From positions 124,001 through 188,000 of the forward strand of contig JACKHN010000008.1 in assembly GCA_020638975.1 (NCBI GenBank): a stretch of DNA of 64,000 nucleotides. Direction: 5' to 3'. The notes under the pieces were generated by a model. It was given only the letters and a program-made list of their open reading frames with translations, was not told where the DNA came from and ran no database searches. Shown here in pieces: positions 23,507-33,090 of the stretch. The DNA comes from Planctomycetaceae bacterium. GTDB lineage: Bacteria; Planctomycetota; Planctomycetia; Pirellulales; Pirellulaceae. The position numbers and the translations under genes were made by a program. How positions within the stretch are numbered: the stretch's first letter is position 1; the number at the start of each line of letters is the position of its first letter.

Positions 23507-25681
23507 ATGACCCATCCCATTCGATTCTGTTTGGTTCTCCACAATCACCAACCGATCGGTAACTTCGATGGTGTCTTCGAGCAGGCTTACCAGGACAGCT
23601 ACCTGCCGTTTCTCGATGTCTTCGAGCCCTACACGGACCTGAAAATCTCGCTGCACACCAGCGGCCCCTTGATGGAATGGCTGGACGAACATCACAGCGA
23701 ATACCTCGATCGCTTGGCAGCACTGGTCGAGGCGGGACGCATCGAGATTATCGGCGGCTCGTTCTACGAAGCCATTCTGGCGATGATTCCGTCGCGCGAT
23801 CGTGTTCGCCAGATCCGCGACTATTCGCAATGGCTGGAGCAACGACTCGGCGCGACCGTGCGCGGCATGTGGGTTCCCGAGCGTGTGTGGGAGCAACCCA
23901 TGACCTCTGATATCGCCGACGCCGGTATCAAGTACACCGTGCTCGATGATTTTCATTTCAAGAACGCCGGACTGAACGAAGACGAGTTGAACGGTTACTA
24001 CGTGACCGAAGACGATGGCCGAACGTTGAACGTGTTTCCGGGTAGCGAGCGACTTCGTTATTTGATTCCCTTCGGTGCCCCACACGAGACAGTCGACTAT
24101 TTGCGAGGAATCGCCGACCGGCATCCCGGTGCTGTGGTTACCTTTGGCGACGATGGCGAGAAATTTGGAACCTGGCCCGATACGAAACAACACGTTTATG
24201 ACGATGGTTGGCTGCGGCAGTTCTTTGACGGCTTGGTGGCAAACCGCGATTGGATCAGCACGACAACCTTGGCCGACGCGACGCAATCGACACCGCCTGT
24301 CGGTAAGATCTATCTACCCGATGGCAGCTATCGCGAGATGACCGAATGGGTCTTGGCCACGGATCAGCAAGTCGAATACGAAAATATCACGCACGAGATG
24401 CACGACGATCCGCGTTGGCAGCGACTCGTCCGCTTCGTCCGAGGCGGCTACTGGCGGAATTTCAAGGTGAAATATCCGGAAGCCAATGAGATGTACTCGC
24501 GGATGCTTCAGGTCAGTCGTCGGCTTGCACAAGCAGAAGGTGCGGGCGCTTCGAGTGACGAACTGAATTGGGCGCGTCGCGAATTGTATCGCGGCCAGTG
24601 CAATTGCAGTTACTGGCACGGAGCCTTCGGGGGCATCTATCTGCCTCACTTGCGCAACGCCGTCTACAACCATCTCATTGCTGCCGACAACTTGCTCGAC
24701 AAAGCCGCCGACAAGCCCGCCAAGTGGGTCGAGGCGACGGCTGATGATTACAACTTCGACGGTCGTCAGGAGATTCGTCTGGCGAATGATCGTGTGGTGG
24801 CGTTCTTGGCGCCTTTGGAAGGTGGGCACTTGTACGAACTGGATGTTCGTTCGATCTGTCACAACTTGTTGGCCACACTCACACGCCGGCCCGAAGCGTA
24901 TCATCGCAAAGTCCTGGCCGGAGCCAACCAGGATAATGGCCACGTTGCCAGCATTCACGATCGTGTCGTCTTCAAGCAGGAAGGGCTCGACCAACGACTT
25001 CAGTACGACGATTACTCGCGCAAGAGCTTGGTGGATCACTTTTACGATGATGACGCATCGCTTTCGTCCATTACTTCCGGCGATGCCGAAGAGCGAAGCG
25101 ACTTCCGCGATGGCGGGTTCGAGACGAAGCTGCGCAAGGGCGTCGACCGCGTTCAAGTCTTGATGAGCCGAGAAGGCAATGCCTTCGGCATTCCGATCAA
25201 GTTAACCAAGGGCGTGACGCTTAACTCCGGCAGCAACGAGCTTGAGATTGCATACCTGCTTGAAAATCTGCCTCAGGACCGCACGCTACACTTCTCGGTC
25301 GAGTTTAATCTGGCTGGTTTGCCATCAGGTGCCGATGATCGCTTTTTCTATCGAGGCGACCACAACAACCGTCTGGGCCAACTTGGCACACAACTCGATC
25401 TGACCGATGTCGATGACCTGGGTCTCGTCGACGAGTGGCTTGGCATCGACGTTCACTGGTCCTCGGATCGTGCGACTAACGTGTGGACGTTCCCGATCGA
25501 AACGGTCAGCCAATCAGAAGGCGGTTTCGAGTTGGTCCATCAATCGGTTGTCGTCCAACCGCACTGGCACGTTCGCGGCGATGCCAACGGTCGCTGGGCC
25601 GTAACGATGCGACTGGGGCTTGACACCAGCCTCGCCGAAAGCCGTTCGGTGCCAGTGGAAGAAGGCGCACTGGCTCACTAG
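23507..25681 (+). CDS. Glycoside hydrolase family 57 enzyme (alpha-amylase / 4-alpha-glucanotransferase type)
   Basis: A 724-residue GH57 protein that would cut or rearrange alpha-1,4-glucans. Family motifs: LHNHQP (H12/H14), GGSFYEAIL, the nucleophile E125 in WVPERVWE, and the acid/base Asp in TFGDDGEKFG near 215. The C-terminal half (about 400-724) is a beta-rich domain like the DUF1925/DUF1926 extensions of 4-alpha-glucanotransferases. The ATG at 23507 begins directly with the catalytic domain and is preferred to an upstream TTG. It lies about 160 bases after galT. No signal peptide, so it acts in the cytoplasm on glycogen or maltodextrins. Confidence 0.92.
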   Translation: MTHPIRFCLVLHNHQPIGNFDGVFEQAYQDSYLPFLDVFEPYTDLKISLHTSGPLMEWLDEHHSEYLDRLAALVEAGRIEIIGGSFYEAILAMIPSRDRVRQIRDYSQWLEQRLGATVRGMWVPERVWEQPMTSDIADAGIKYTVLDDFHFKNAGLNEDELNGYYVTEDDGRTLNVFPGSERLRYLIPFGAPHETVDYLRGIADRHPGAVVTFGDDGEKFGTWPDTKQHVYDDGWLRQFFDGLVANRDWISTTTLADATQSTPPVGKIYLPDGSYREMTEWVLATDQQVEYENITHEMHDDPRWQRLVRFVRGGYWRNFKVKYPEANEMYSRMLQVSRRLAQAEGAGASSDELNWARRELYRGQCNCSYWHGAFGGIYLPHLRNAVYNHLIAADNLLDKAADKPAKWVEATADDYNFDGRQEIRLANDRVVAFLAPLEGGHLYELDVRSICHNLLATLTRRPEAYHRKVLAGANQDNGHVASIHDRVVFKQEGLDQRLQYDDYSRKSLVDHFYDDDASLSSITSGDAEERSDFRDGGFETKLRKGVDRVQVLMSREGNAFGIPIKLTKGVTLNSGSNELEIAYLLENLPQDRTLHFSVEFNLAGLPSGADDRFFYRGDHNNRLGQLGTQLDLTDVDDLGLVDEWLGIDVHWSSDRATNVWTFPIETVSQSEGGFELVHQSVVVQPHWHVRGDANGRWAVTMRLGLDTSLAESRSVPVEEGALAH

Positions 25682-25683
25682 AG

Positions 25684-26013
25684 TCAGTTCCGAAGAGTCA
25701 ACAGCCGTTGCAGGATCTTCACGAACTGCAGGAGTACCATCGCGGCGGGCAAGAGCACGCCAACGCTCGCCGCAATATAGGCTCGTGGACTTTGCAAAAA
25801 CGGCAGCGTTCCTTTGCGAGCGAGTACCAACGCAATTGCCGAAACAATCAGCCCAACAATGCTGAGCAACGCGAATAGTTGTGTGAGAAGCTTCGCGGCG
25901 ACGTAGGTGAGCGGGGTCAATCCTACGGCCACTAGACCACCAACGCCAACGACTGACGCCAGTCCGCCGATGAGCGATATCACGCGAAATTGCCGAACTG
26001 TCTTGTCGCTCAT
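25684..26013 (-). CDS. Small membrane protein
   Basis: A 109-residue protein with about three hydrophobic helices (10-32, 40-66, 78-100) and a short charged N-terminus (MSDKTVRQFR). Function unknown. The longer frame upstream to 26331 runs antisense-like into the DUF1501 gene and is discarded. It lies 11 bases after the DUF1501 gene on the same strand, so it is probably the last gene of that operon; it ends tail-to-tail with the GH57 gene. Confidence 0.65.
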   Translation of the reverse strand: MSDKTVRQFRVISLIGGLASVVGVGGLVAVGLTPLTYVAAKLLTQLFALLSIVGLIVSAIALVLARKGTLPFLQSPRAYIAASVGVLLPAAMVLLQFVKILQRLLTLRN

Positions 26014-26024
26014 CGTGAGTCGCG

Positions 26025-27497
26025 TTATGCGATGATCTGGTGAATTGGTTCCGCGCCTTCGACGCCGACCAACTTTTGATCCAGACCGTTGTAGAAGTAA
26101 CTGAGCCGATTCGGATCGAGCCCGAGCTGGTTCAAAATCGTGGCATGAAGATGTTTGACGTGAAGGCGATCTTCTACGGCAGCACTGCCGAGTTCGTCCG
26201 TCTTGCCAACGCTCACGCCACCTTTGATGCCACCACCCGCCATCCACATCGTGAATCCATAGGCGTTGTGATCGCGGCCAGTACCTTCTGCGTACTCCGC
26301 AGTCGGTTGACGACCGAACTCGCCGCCCCACACGATCAGCGTCTCGTCGAGCATGCCTCGCTGCTTCAGATCCTTGAGCAACCCAGCGATCGGCTTGTCC
26401 GTTTCGCCAGCATGCAGATCGTGGTTAAGCTTCAAGTCGCCGTGAGCGTCCCAATTGGCATCGTTGTGATTGCCACCGGAGTACAATTGCACGAAGCGAA
26501 CGCCGCGCTCGACCAATCGCCGAGCGAGCAAGCATTGGCGACCAAAGACTGCCGTCTTCTTGTCGTTCACTCCGTAGAGATCGATTGTCTTGGCATCCTC
26601 TTGGCTCAGATCAACCGCTTCTGGTGCTGCGGCTTGCATCTTGTAAGCCAACTCGTAGCTGGCGATACGAGCGGCCAGATCCGAGTTGTCGATGCGTGGC
26701 TCTTGATGTTCTTCGTTGTAGCCTCGCAGCGTATCGAGCATTTCGCGCTGCATCTCGCGCGAGACGCCATCGGGGGCTTTAAGGTCCAGAATCGGAGTGC
26801 CCTGCGAGCGCATGACGGTTGCCTGGTAGGTTGCTGGCATATAGCCGCTGCTCCAATTCTTCGCGCCGCTGATGGGTCCGCCACGGGGGTCAAGCATGAC
26901 GACGAATCCGGGCAAGTTTTCGTTCACCGTCCCCAGACCATAATTGGACCAAGAGCCAATGCACGGACTCCCGCTGAGAATCTTGCCCGAGTTCATCATC
27001 AACATCGCCGAGCCGTGGATCGGCGAGTCCGCAGTCATCGAATGAATGAACGCGATGTCGTCGACGCAGGTCGCTAGATGCGGAAACAGCGTCGAAACCC
27101 ATTGGCCACACTTGCCGTGTTGTGCAAAGTCCCACCGCGTCTCGACGATCCGCCCTTGGTTCTTATGCCCGCCACGGCCAAATGTCTTCACGTCCACCGT
27201 CTTGTTGTCCATGCCCTTCATCGCCGGCTTGTAATCGAAGGTATCGATGTGCGAAGGTCCGCCGTACATGTACAGGAAGATGACGTTCTTGGCCTTGGCC
27301 GGAAAGTGCGGCGGTTTGGCAGCAAGTGGGTTGTGCCACTGCGAGACACCATCGGCAGCGACGGTTTGATTGGCGAGAAAACCGTCATCGCCGAGAAGCC
27401 CCGCGAGCGCAGTACCCGTGAAACCGGCACCGGTTTGCCAGAGGAACTCGCGGCGAGTGCGACCACAAAAGTTTCGAGTTGGTTGTTCGTTGGTCAT
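26025..27497 (-). CDS. DUF1501 domain protein, Tat-exported
   Basis: A 490-residue DUF1501 protein, related to the alkaline phosphatase/sulfatase superfamily and very common in planctomycetes. A Tat signal is present at the N-terminus (TRREFLWQTGAGF). Typical blocks are FLYMYGGPSHIDTFDYKP, HSMTADSPIHGSAM, YSGGNHNDANWDAHGD and WGGEFGRQPT. The ATG at 27497 is preceded by AGGT about ten bases upstream. It follows the PSCyt1/DUF1549/DUF1553 gene by 69 bases; such pairs are found side by side across the phylum and are thought to act together outside the cytoplasm, perhaps in polysaccharide use. The biochemical role is unproven. Confidence 0.93.
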   Translation of the reverse strand: MTNEQPTRNFCGRTRREFLWQTGAGFTGTALAGLLGDDGFLANQTVAADGVSQWHNPLAAKPPHFPAKAKNVIFLYMYGGPSHIDTFDYKPAMKGMDNKTVDVKTFGRGGHKNQGRIVETRWDFAQHGKCGQWVSTLFPHLATCVDDIAFIHSMTADSPIHGSAMLMMNSGKILSGSPCIGSWSNYGLGTVNENLPGFVVMLDPRGGPISGAKNWSSGYMPATYQATVMRSQGTPILDLKAPDGVSREMQREMLDTLRGYNEEHQEPRIDNSDLAARIASYELAYKMQAAAPEAVDLSQEDAKTIDLYGVNDKKTAVFGRQCLLARRLVERGVRFVQLYSGGNHNDANWDAHGDLKLNHDLHAGETDKPIAGLLKDLKQRGMLDETLIVWGGEFGRQPTAEYAEGTGRDHNAYGFTMWMAGGGIKGGVSVGKTDELGSAAVEDRLHVKHLHATILNQLGLDPNRLSYFYNGLDQKLVGVEGAEPIHQIIA

Positions 27498-27566
27498 CGT
27501 CTTACCTATGGTGATCGTTCGCACAGAATTCGTTTCACTCAGTCGCATCGCGACCAGGTTAAACGA

Positions 27567-30092
27567 CTAATCGATGTACATAAACTCGCTCAAGTTCAAC
27601 GCCATCACACAAAACTGCTTCAACGCGACTTCCGGCGATAACTTGTACTTTTGCTGAAGCGACTTGATCAGCTGCACGCCTCGCTCAATCTCTTCGGTCG
27701 TCGGCTCGCGCTGGCTAACACGTCGCAGGCCAATGGCGACTTGCTCTTGAAGCGTGCTACCTGTATTGGCGACCAGATACTTTGCAAACACCTCAGCCTG
27801 CTCATTAATAAAATCGCTGTTAAGCATCCCTAACGCTTGCGTTGGTTGCGTCGTGACAAACCGAATCGGGCAACTCGCGTCCGTGTCGGCTCCGTCAAAG
27901 TTGGCCATCATCGGGACAACGAGTGATCGCTTGACGTGGATGTAGATACTGCGGCGAGCGCGGTCTTCGGGCGACGATTGTCCCCAACCTGCGCCAGGCC
28001 GCGACTGACCGGCGAGTACTTCTTCGGGGATCGGCACATAAATGCTTGGCCCAAACATCTTGTCGCGATTCAAACTGCCGTTAACGGCAAGGATCGAATC
28101 GCGAATCTCTTCCGAAGAGAGACGCCGCATATCGAACCGCCACATCAGATTGTTGATCGGGTCTTTGGCGAGAGCCTGTTCATTGGGCTGCGACGACATC
28201 TGGTAGGTATTGGAAAGCATGATCAGCTTATGCAGTCGCTTGATTCGCCAGCCACTGTCCACAAAGTCCGAGGCAAGCCAGTCAAGCAATTCAGGATGTG
28301 TCGGTGCGACGCCTTGGAACCCGAAATCGCTCGTCGACCGAACAATCCCGCGGCCAAAGTGGTAATGCCAGATGCGATTTACCATGACGCGAGCCGTCAG
28401 CGGGTTCTCGCTGCCGGTGAGCCAGTTAGCGAGCGCCAGTCGCCGACCCGTCGAATTGATCCCATCGCCAGGAGGAACAATTTTCGGCGTGGGCGGCGAA
28501 AGAACCGTTGGAAAATGCGGCTCGACAATATCGCCTTCGACGTGGGCATTACCGCGGATCAGTACATGCGTGGGAGGTGCGGTCGTTCCGTGTTCGCTGA
28601 CACACAAAGCCTGTTCGTTTCCGGGCGGACGGAAATCTCGCAGCCGATCTCGTTCTGCGGTCAAGGCGACATAGCGATCAAAGTCTTCCTGCGTGAGAAT
28701 CTTTCCAATGCGAGTCTTCGCGATATCGATCCGCGCTTGCTCGGCCTTCCATTCATCGTTCTCCACACCGACGAGATCCGCTTTGATCCGGCGATCGAGC
28801 TTCCCCAATTCCTTCTGATTGTCTTTAGTAGCTTCCTTGTGCTCGCGGATCAGCCGTTCGAACTTTTCAATCGAATCTTCGGTCCCGAGCGTGCGGACCG
28901 AAGCCGCCAAAACGCTTTCGTGCGATCGATCGCCGAATCGTTTCACGTTCCGGAAAAAAGCAAGCATGCCGTAGTAGTCGGTTTGCGGAATCGGATCGAG
29001 CTTGTGGTCGTGGCAGCGTGCGCATCCAACCGTCATGCCGAGGTAGACTTCACCCGTGGTCCGTACTAAATCGTCCAAGTCCTCAAATAACTCCTGCTCG
29101 GCATCCACCGGTTCGTCCTGCCAGATGCCAAGCCGATAGTAGCCTGTCGCGATAATCGAATCGGAAGTCACCTGAGGCAACTCGTCGCCCGCGATCTGTT
29201 CCTTGACGAATTGATCGTAAGGCTTGTCGTCATTCAACGACCGAATGACATAGTCGCGGTAACGCCACACAAACGGCTTCTCGCCATCACGTTCGTAGCT
29301 GTTCGTTTCGGCATAGCGAACGAGATCAAGCCAATGTCGCCCCCATCGCTCACCATAATGCGGCGACTTGAGCAACTGGTCGACAACTCGCTCGAAGGCA
29401 TCGGGGGAATTGTCGCCGAGAAATGCTTGAACCTCCTCGGGCGAAGGCGGCAGCCCGATCAAGTCGTAGTAGGCTCGTCGTAGCAACGCCGTCTTCGTGG
29501 CAGGTGGAGCGGGGTGCAATTTCGCTTCTTCCAGCCCATGCAGCACGAACGCATCGATCGGATTGCGAACCCACTCGCGGTTGCCAACGGCGGGAACGTT
29601 GGGACGGGCAACAGGCTGAAACGACCAGAACTTCTTTGTCTCGTCATTGACCGGCGGCGGCCCATGCTCTTCCGGTTCGACATGTGCGACTTCATCACCT
29701 GGAGTCCACGGCAAACCCATCTCGACCCACTTGGCCAACGCAGCAATTGTGGCTTGCGGCAACTTGCCACTCGGTGGCATCTCGTAGCTTTCATAATTGA
29801 CGGCCTCGAGCAAGATGCTTTCGCTCGGTGCCTCCAGCGAAATAGAGGGCCCGGTGTCGCCACCTTTCAGCAATCCGCTACGGCTCGTCAAGGAGAGCCC
29901 TCCCTTGGGCGTGCCCTTCGCGCCATGACACTTGAAGCAGTGTTCGACAAGAATCGGTTTGATCTCGGTCTCGAAGAACTTGATCTGCTCGGGCGAGTGC
30001 TCTTGTTCGTCCCAGGCACACGCGGTCGAAGAGAATAGCGATCCGGCAAGGAAGAGCGCGGTGCAGGTTATCAACAGCAGGAGGCGTAGCAT
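27567..30092 (-). CDS. PSCyt1-DUF1549-DUF1553 secreted planctomycete protein
   Basis: An 841-residue exported protein with three planctomycete-specific parts: an N-terminal cytochrome-like PSCyt1 domain with one heme motif, C52-x2-C55-H56 (EHCFKCHG); a DUF1549 domain (RRAYYDLIGLPPSPEEV, RYAETNSYERDGEKP, GCARCHDHKLDPI, about 200-400); and a DUF1553 domain (RLALANWLTGSENPLTARVMVNR, LNSDFINEQAEVFA, about 560-840). A signal peptide lies at 1-25. The ATG at 30092 has GGAG seven bases upstream; the frame is open to 30239 through a palindromic repeat. It pairs with the DUF1501 gene downstream. The substrate is unknown. Confidence 0.94.
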   Translation of the reverse strand: MLRLLLLITCTALFLAGSLFSSTACAWDEQEHSPEQIKFFETEIKPILVEHCFKCHGAKGTPKGGLSLTSRSGLLKGGDTGPSISLEAPSESILLEAVNYESYEMPPSGKLPQATIAALAKWVEMGLPWTPGDEVAHVEPEEHGPPPVNDETKKFWSFQPVARPNVPAVGNREWVRNPIDAFVLHGLEEAKLHPAPPATKTALLRRAYYDLIGLPPSPEEVQAFLGDNSPDAFERVVDQLLKSPHYGERWGRHWLDLVRYAETNSYERDGEKPFVWRYRDYVIRSLNDDKPYDQFVKEQIAGDELPQVTSDSIIATGYYRLGIWQDEPVDAEQELFEDLDDLVRTTGEVYLGMTVGCARCHDHKLDPIPQTDYYGMLAFFRNVKRFGDRSHESVLAASVRTLGTEDSIEKFERLIREHKEATKDNQKELGKLDRRIKADLVGVENDEWKAEQARIDIAKTRIGKILTQEDFDRYVALTAERDRLRDFRPPGNEQALCVSEHGTTAPPTHVLIRGNAHVEGDIVEPHFPTVLSPPTPKIVPPGDGINSTGRRLALANWLTGSENPLTARVMVNRIWHYHFGRGIVRSTSDFGFQGVAPTHPELLDWLASDFVDSGWRIKRLHKLIMLSNTYQMSSQPNEQALAKDPINNLMWRFDMRRLSSEEIRDSILAVNGSLNRDKMFGPSIYVPIPEEVLAGQSRPGAGWGQSSPEDRARRSIYIHVKRSLVVPMMANFDGADTDASCPIRFVTTQPTQALGMLNSDFINEQAEVFAKYLVANTGSTLQEQVAIGLRRVSQREPTTEEIERGVQLIKSLQQKYKLSPEVALKQFCVMALNLSEFMYID

Positions 30093-30128
30093 TTCTGCGC
30101 TCCGAGGCGTGTGGTTCGACTTCATGGA

Positions 30129-30182
30129 AACTCGAGGGGTAAAAGAGGCAGTTCGTGCCGCTGCTCGCTTACGCGTCGGGTT
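30129..30182. repeat. Palindromic repeat (family A), degenerate copy
   Basis: Arms resemble AACTCGAGGGGTAAAAGAGG and, reversed, GCTTACGCGTCGGGTT. It is the same family as 31652-31704, 53059-53119 and 60463-60518, whose arms start AACCCGAAGCGTCAGCGAGG. It lies just upstream of the DUF1549 gene. Confidence 0.65.
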
Positions 30183-30201
30183 ACTAAGCAAGTATCTCAT
30201 T

Positions 30202-31431
30202 CTAACGTCGCCCCATGCCGTTTTCTCGCAGCGAAGCATTGTCCTGAAAGATGCCCGCAGCAGCGACAGGAAAGTCAGGCACGAGCGAATCGGTCAGGTA
30301 CTCGATGATTCCCGCGATGGCTCCCTGACGTTTGCTGCCTCGCGCACGAACTAGTTCGCAATCCGCGAAGGAAGGCCCGAGCGAGCGGCGACGGGCTTCA
30401 TTGCAAACCCGCGCAAACAAATCGTCTTCTAATTCGAATAATCGTCCATAGACAAACAGCGTTGCTGGATTGAACAAGTTAATCACCGTCGCTAACGCAA
30501 ACGCCAATCGCTTGCAGACCAGATCTAACTCGCTCTGCACCGACAGCTCGCCGCGCCCTACGGCAGCGACAATCTCGCCGATCTCGATCCTTCGACCCAG
30601 CCGTTCCGAGACCAGCCACGCCAGCGCGGAATCGCTGGCAACCGTCTCCAAACATCCGCGAGCACCACAGCCACACAAACGTCCGTTCTCTTCGATCGGA
30701 ATGTGTCCAATCTCGCCGGCCAATCCGCTGTGGCCGGTGAGCAGTCGCCCGCTGCTAATGATCCCAAGGCCCAGGCCAGTGCTAATGTCTAGCATTCCGA
30801 AGTCGTTCAATTTCTGAGCGGCTCCATAGCGACGCTCGGCCAAGCAAAGGGCGTGAGTCTCTTGCAGCACGACACAGTTGATTCCAAGTCGCTCACTCAA
30901 GTCGCGACTTGGCGAGTGACCGTTCGTCATCGGAACGTTGGGCGAGAGCAGGCCCTGCTCTTTGCGATAGTCGAGCAGTCCAGGTACGCTAATGCCGAGT
31001 CCCAGCGTCGTGACATCGACCGAATTGATAAACCGCCGAGCGTGGTGGACGGCCTCTCGCAAGAAGCGGTCATAGGTTTTCGGTGTTTCGAACGAGACTT
31101 CTCCTTCGCCGCGCAGGACTCCGTCCATGCCTGCCACAACGATGCGGCATTCGGCGGCGTCGATCACCAGGCCCAAGACTTGCGCCGTTTCGCTGGCCAA
31201 CCGCAACTGTTTCGCCGGTCGCCCGCGCCCGTTCTCTTTGACATCAAACTCTTCCAAGAGTCCAGCTCGCAGAAGCGACGCAACGGCTTTGGAAACGGTG
31301 GGCGCACTCGTATTCATGCGGCGCGAAACGTCCGCTCGCGAGCAAGGCCCGTGATCTTGCAACACTCGCATCACGCTCCGCTCGTTCAAGCGGCTGAGCA
31401 GTTGCGGCTGGGCTGAGGCATTCGCTGACAT
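30202..31431 (-). CDS. ROK-family transcriptional repressor / sugar kinase-like regulator (NagC/XylR type)
   Basis: A 409-residue protein. Residues about 8-75 form a winged HTH (NERSVMRVLQDHGPCSRADVS...SAPTVSKAVASLL). The rest is a ROK ATPase-like domain with a zinc motif near its middle (GRLCGCGARGCLE). The DNA/sugar sensing role is typical of NagC-type repressors. The ATG at 31431 is chosen over one at 31506 because a good promoter-like TTGACA sits between them. It is 110 bases upstream of the DUF1549/1553 gene, so it may control that operon and respond to a sugar, which would support a carbohydrate role for the pair (inference). Confidence 0.88.
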   Translation of the reverse strand: MSANASAQPQLLSRLNERSVMRVLQDHGPCSRADVSRRMNTSAPTVSKAVASLLRAGLLEEFDVKENGRGRPAKQLRLASETAQVLGLVIDAAECRIVVAGMDGVLRGEGEVSFETPKTYDRFLREAVHHARRFINSVDVTTLGLGISVPGLLDYRKEQGLLSPNVPMTNGHSPSRDLSERLGINCVVLQETHALCLAERRYGAAQKLNDFGMLDISTGLGLGIISSGRLLTGHSGLAGEIGHIPIEENGRLCGCGARGCLETVASDSALAWLVSERLGRRIEIGEIVAAVGRGELSVQSELDLVCKRLAFALATVINLFNPATLFVYGRLFELEDDLFARVCNEARRRSLGPSFADCELVRARGSKRQGAIAGIIEYLTDSLVPDFPVAAAGIFQDNASLRENGMGRR

Positions 31432-31471
31432 CGGCGGGAGGTCCAAGGCATGCAACGGTGCAGAGAGAGTT

Positions 31472-31500
31472 AGCCTATACTCGTCTCTGCCGAGTGTCAA
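31472..31500 (-). promoter_or_regulatory. Candidate sigma-70 promoter for the ROK regulator gene
   Basis: On the minus strand, -35 TTGACA (31495-31500) and -10 TAGGCT (31472-31477) with a 17-base spacer, or TATAGG (31474-31479) with 15. It lies about 40 bases upstream of the chosen ATG. Confidence 0.45.
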
Positions 31501-31651
31501 CGACATTTACGAAATATCGTTAAGTTAATAAGCGACGATGGCTTTCGGGACTTCTCAATCTCGTAGGACCAAGAAAACTCAAGTCAGCTCGGGGCATTTC
31601 GGTTCTTGGTGATGCCAGCCCTCAATTTGGTGTTGCCCCAGCCCCAATGAA

Positions 31652-31704
31652 AACCCGAAGCGTCAGCGAGGAATTAAGGGAAGGCCTCGCTGACGCATCG
31701 CGTT
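31652..31704. repeat. Palindromic repeat (family A)
   Basis: Arms 31652-31671 (AACCCGAAGCGTCAGCGAGG) and 31685-31704 (CCTCGCTGACGCATCGCGTT) are near-perfect reverse complements with a 13-base loop. Same family as 53059-53119. Confidence 0.85.
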
Positions 31705-31751
31705 GCCATCGATGCAGATTGAAAAACACGAAAGCTCTGCACGTCGGCTGG

Positions 31752-31849
31752 GTAGTGGTACAGTTTGAGATTCCTGAAAGTAGGACGGCCACTCCTGGCC
31801 GTCTTTTGTCGGGCAGGAGTGCCCGACCTACGGCAAACTGTACCACCAC
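31752..31849. repeat. Palindromic element with nested hairpins (MITE-like)
   Basis: Outer arms 31752-31767 (GTAGTGGTACAGTTTG) and 31834-31849 match over 15 of 16 positions. Inside are two further hairpins, GACGGCC/GGCCGTC and GTCGGGCA/TGCCCGAC. It has no coding content and lies just before the vWA gene. Confidence 0.8.
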
Positions 31850-31926
31850 CGCGCAACTTGCTTTGTAGGCCTGATGGCGACAGAATGCATACAGAGCGGG
31901 GGCAATCGCTCGCGGAATCAGTGATT

Positions 31927-33090
31927 ATGCAACTCTCCTGCGTCCACTGCGGAAAACAGTTTACGATCTCCGTCGATCAACTCGGCGGGACCGGTCGATG
32001 TCCGCACTGCCGAGGCGAAATTCACCTCCCTAAGGCGGAAGATCCCAACCAGCAGATCGATGAGCTTCCCGTCGAACACAATTCGTGGTGGGAGAATTCC
32101 ATATCAGGACTCGCCTCACTCGTGTTCCATCTCGTTTTGATCTTGATCTTTGCACTGATCAAGTTCGGCGGTCAAAGCGGCGAAGGGCTGGCCGAAGATG
32201 TGTTAATCGGCGAACTCCCTTCGGTTCAACTCGGCGACGCGCAAGACGAAGAACTGTCGCAAGAGGAACAACCGAAGAGTGAAGAGTCGGCGGAGGAACT
32301 TGACGAGATGCTCGAAGTCGAACCGCCGATCGAACCGACCACCGACTCGTTTGCCGATGAACAACTTGCCATCGTCTCGCCCTCGACCAGCGGTGGCGAC
32401 TCGGGCTCGTTTGATCTCGGGTCGATGTCCGTCGGAGGCGGCTCGATGGCCGGTGGCGGTTGGGATGGTTTTTTGCAAAACCTGCGCCGTAACGGCCTGG
32501 ATATCGTGATCACGTTCGACAGTACGGGCAGCATGGGTGGCGAGATTCGTGAAGTCAAGGAAAAGATCAAACGCATTGGCGGCACGCTGCTAAAGATGGT
32601 TCCCAAGGCTCGCATCAGCATCTGCACCTATCGCGACAATGGCGACGCCTATGTCGTGCAAGGGTTACCGCTGACAAGTGAGATTGCCGAGATTGATGCC
32701 TACTTGAGCGGCATCAGTGCGGATGGCGGCGGCGACACGCCCGAGGCCGTTCACGAAGGCCTGCGATGGGCCGTCAACAACAATCAATTCCGCACCAACG
32801 CCCGCAAGATGCTGCTCCTGTTCGGCGATGCTCCGCCTCATCCGCAAGATCACGGCACCTGCTTGAGCATCGCGTCGGACTTTCAGCGCGAACACAATGG
32901 GATCGTCAGTACAGTAACCTGCCACAGCGGTTCTCCGCTGCGAGAGTTCGTCGAGATTGCGGAGATGGGCGGTGGCGAGTCGTTCCTGACTAGCGACGAT
33001 CGCCAGATCATGGAACAACTGATCGTCTTAGTGTTCGGCAGCAAGTTCCGCAGCAAGGTGCTCGAAGCGTTCGAGATCATGGAACGCTAG
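31927..33090 (+). CDS. von Willebrand factor A domain protein with zinc ribbon and membrane segment
   Basis: A 387-residue protein. Residues 5-28 form a zinc ribbon (C5/C8, C25/C28). Residues about 57-77 are one membrane segment, followed by a Glu/Asp/Ser-rich acidic linker (about 85-160) and a vWA domain (about 185-375) with a MIDAS motif DSTGSMGG and a Thr/Asp further on (GGGDTPEAVHEG). vWA domains bind ligands through a metal ion; the partner is unknown. The open frame reaches 31765 through a repeat, so the ATG at 31927, opening with the zinc ribbon, is chosen. Its TAG stop is formed by the CTAG end of the adjoining palindromic element. Confidence 0.85.
   Translation: MQLSCVHCGKQFTISVDQLGGTGRCPHCRGEIHLPKAEDPNQQIDELPVEHNSWWENSISGLASLVFHLVLILIFALIKFGGQSGEGLAEDVLIGELPSVQLGDAQDEELSQEEQPKSEESAEELDEMLEVEPPIEPTTDSFADEQLAIVSPSTSGGDSGSFDLGSMSVGGGSMAGGGWDGFLQNLRRNGLDIVITFDSTGSMGGEIREVKEKIKRIGGTLLKMVPKARISICTYRDNGDAYVVQGLPLTSEIAEIDAYLSGISADGGGDTPEAVHEGLRWAVNNNQFRTNARKMLLLFGDAPPHPQDHGTCLSIASDFQREHNGIVSTVTCHSGSPLREFVEIAEMGGGESFLTSDDRQIMEQLIVLVFGSKFRSKVLEAFEIMER

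Noticed and set aside
26014..26331. Longer form of the small membrane protein
   Set aside because: The extra 106 residues overlap the DUF1501 coding region in another frame and look random.
26040..27077. 345-residue plus-strand ORF
   Set aside because: Antisense to the DUF1501 gene, no motif.
27936..29069. 377-residue plus-strand ORF
   Set aside because: Antisense to the DUF1549/1553 gene.
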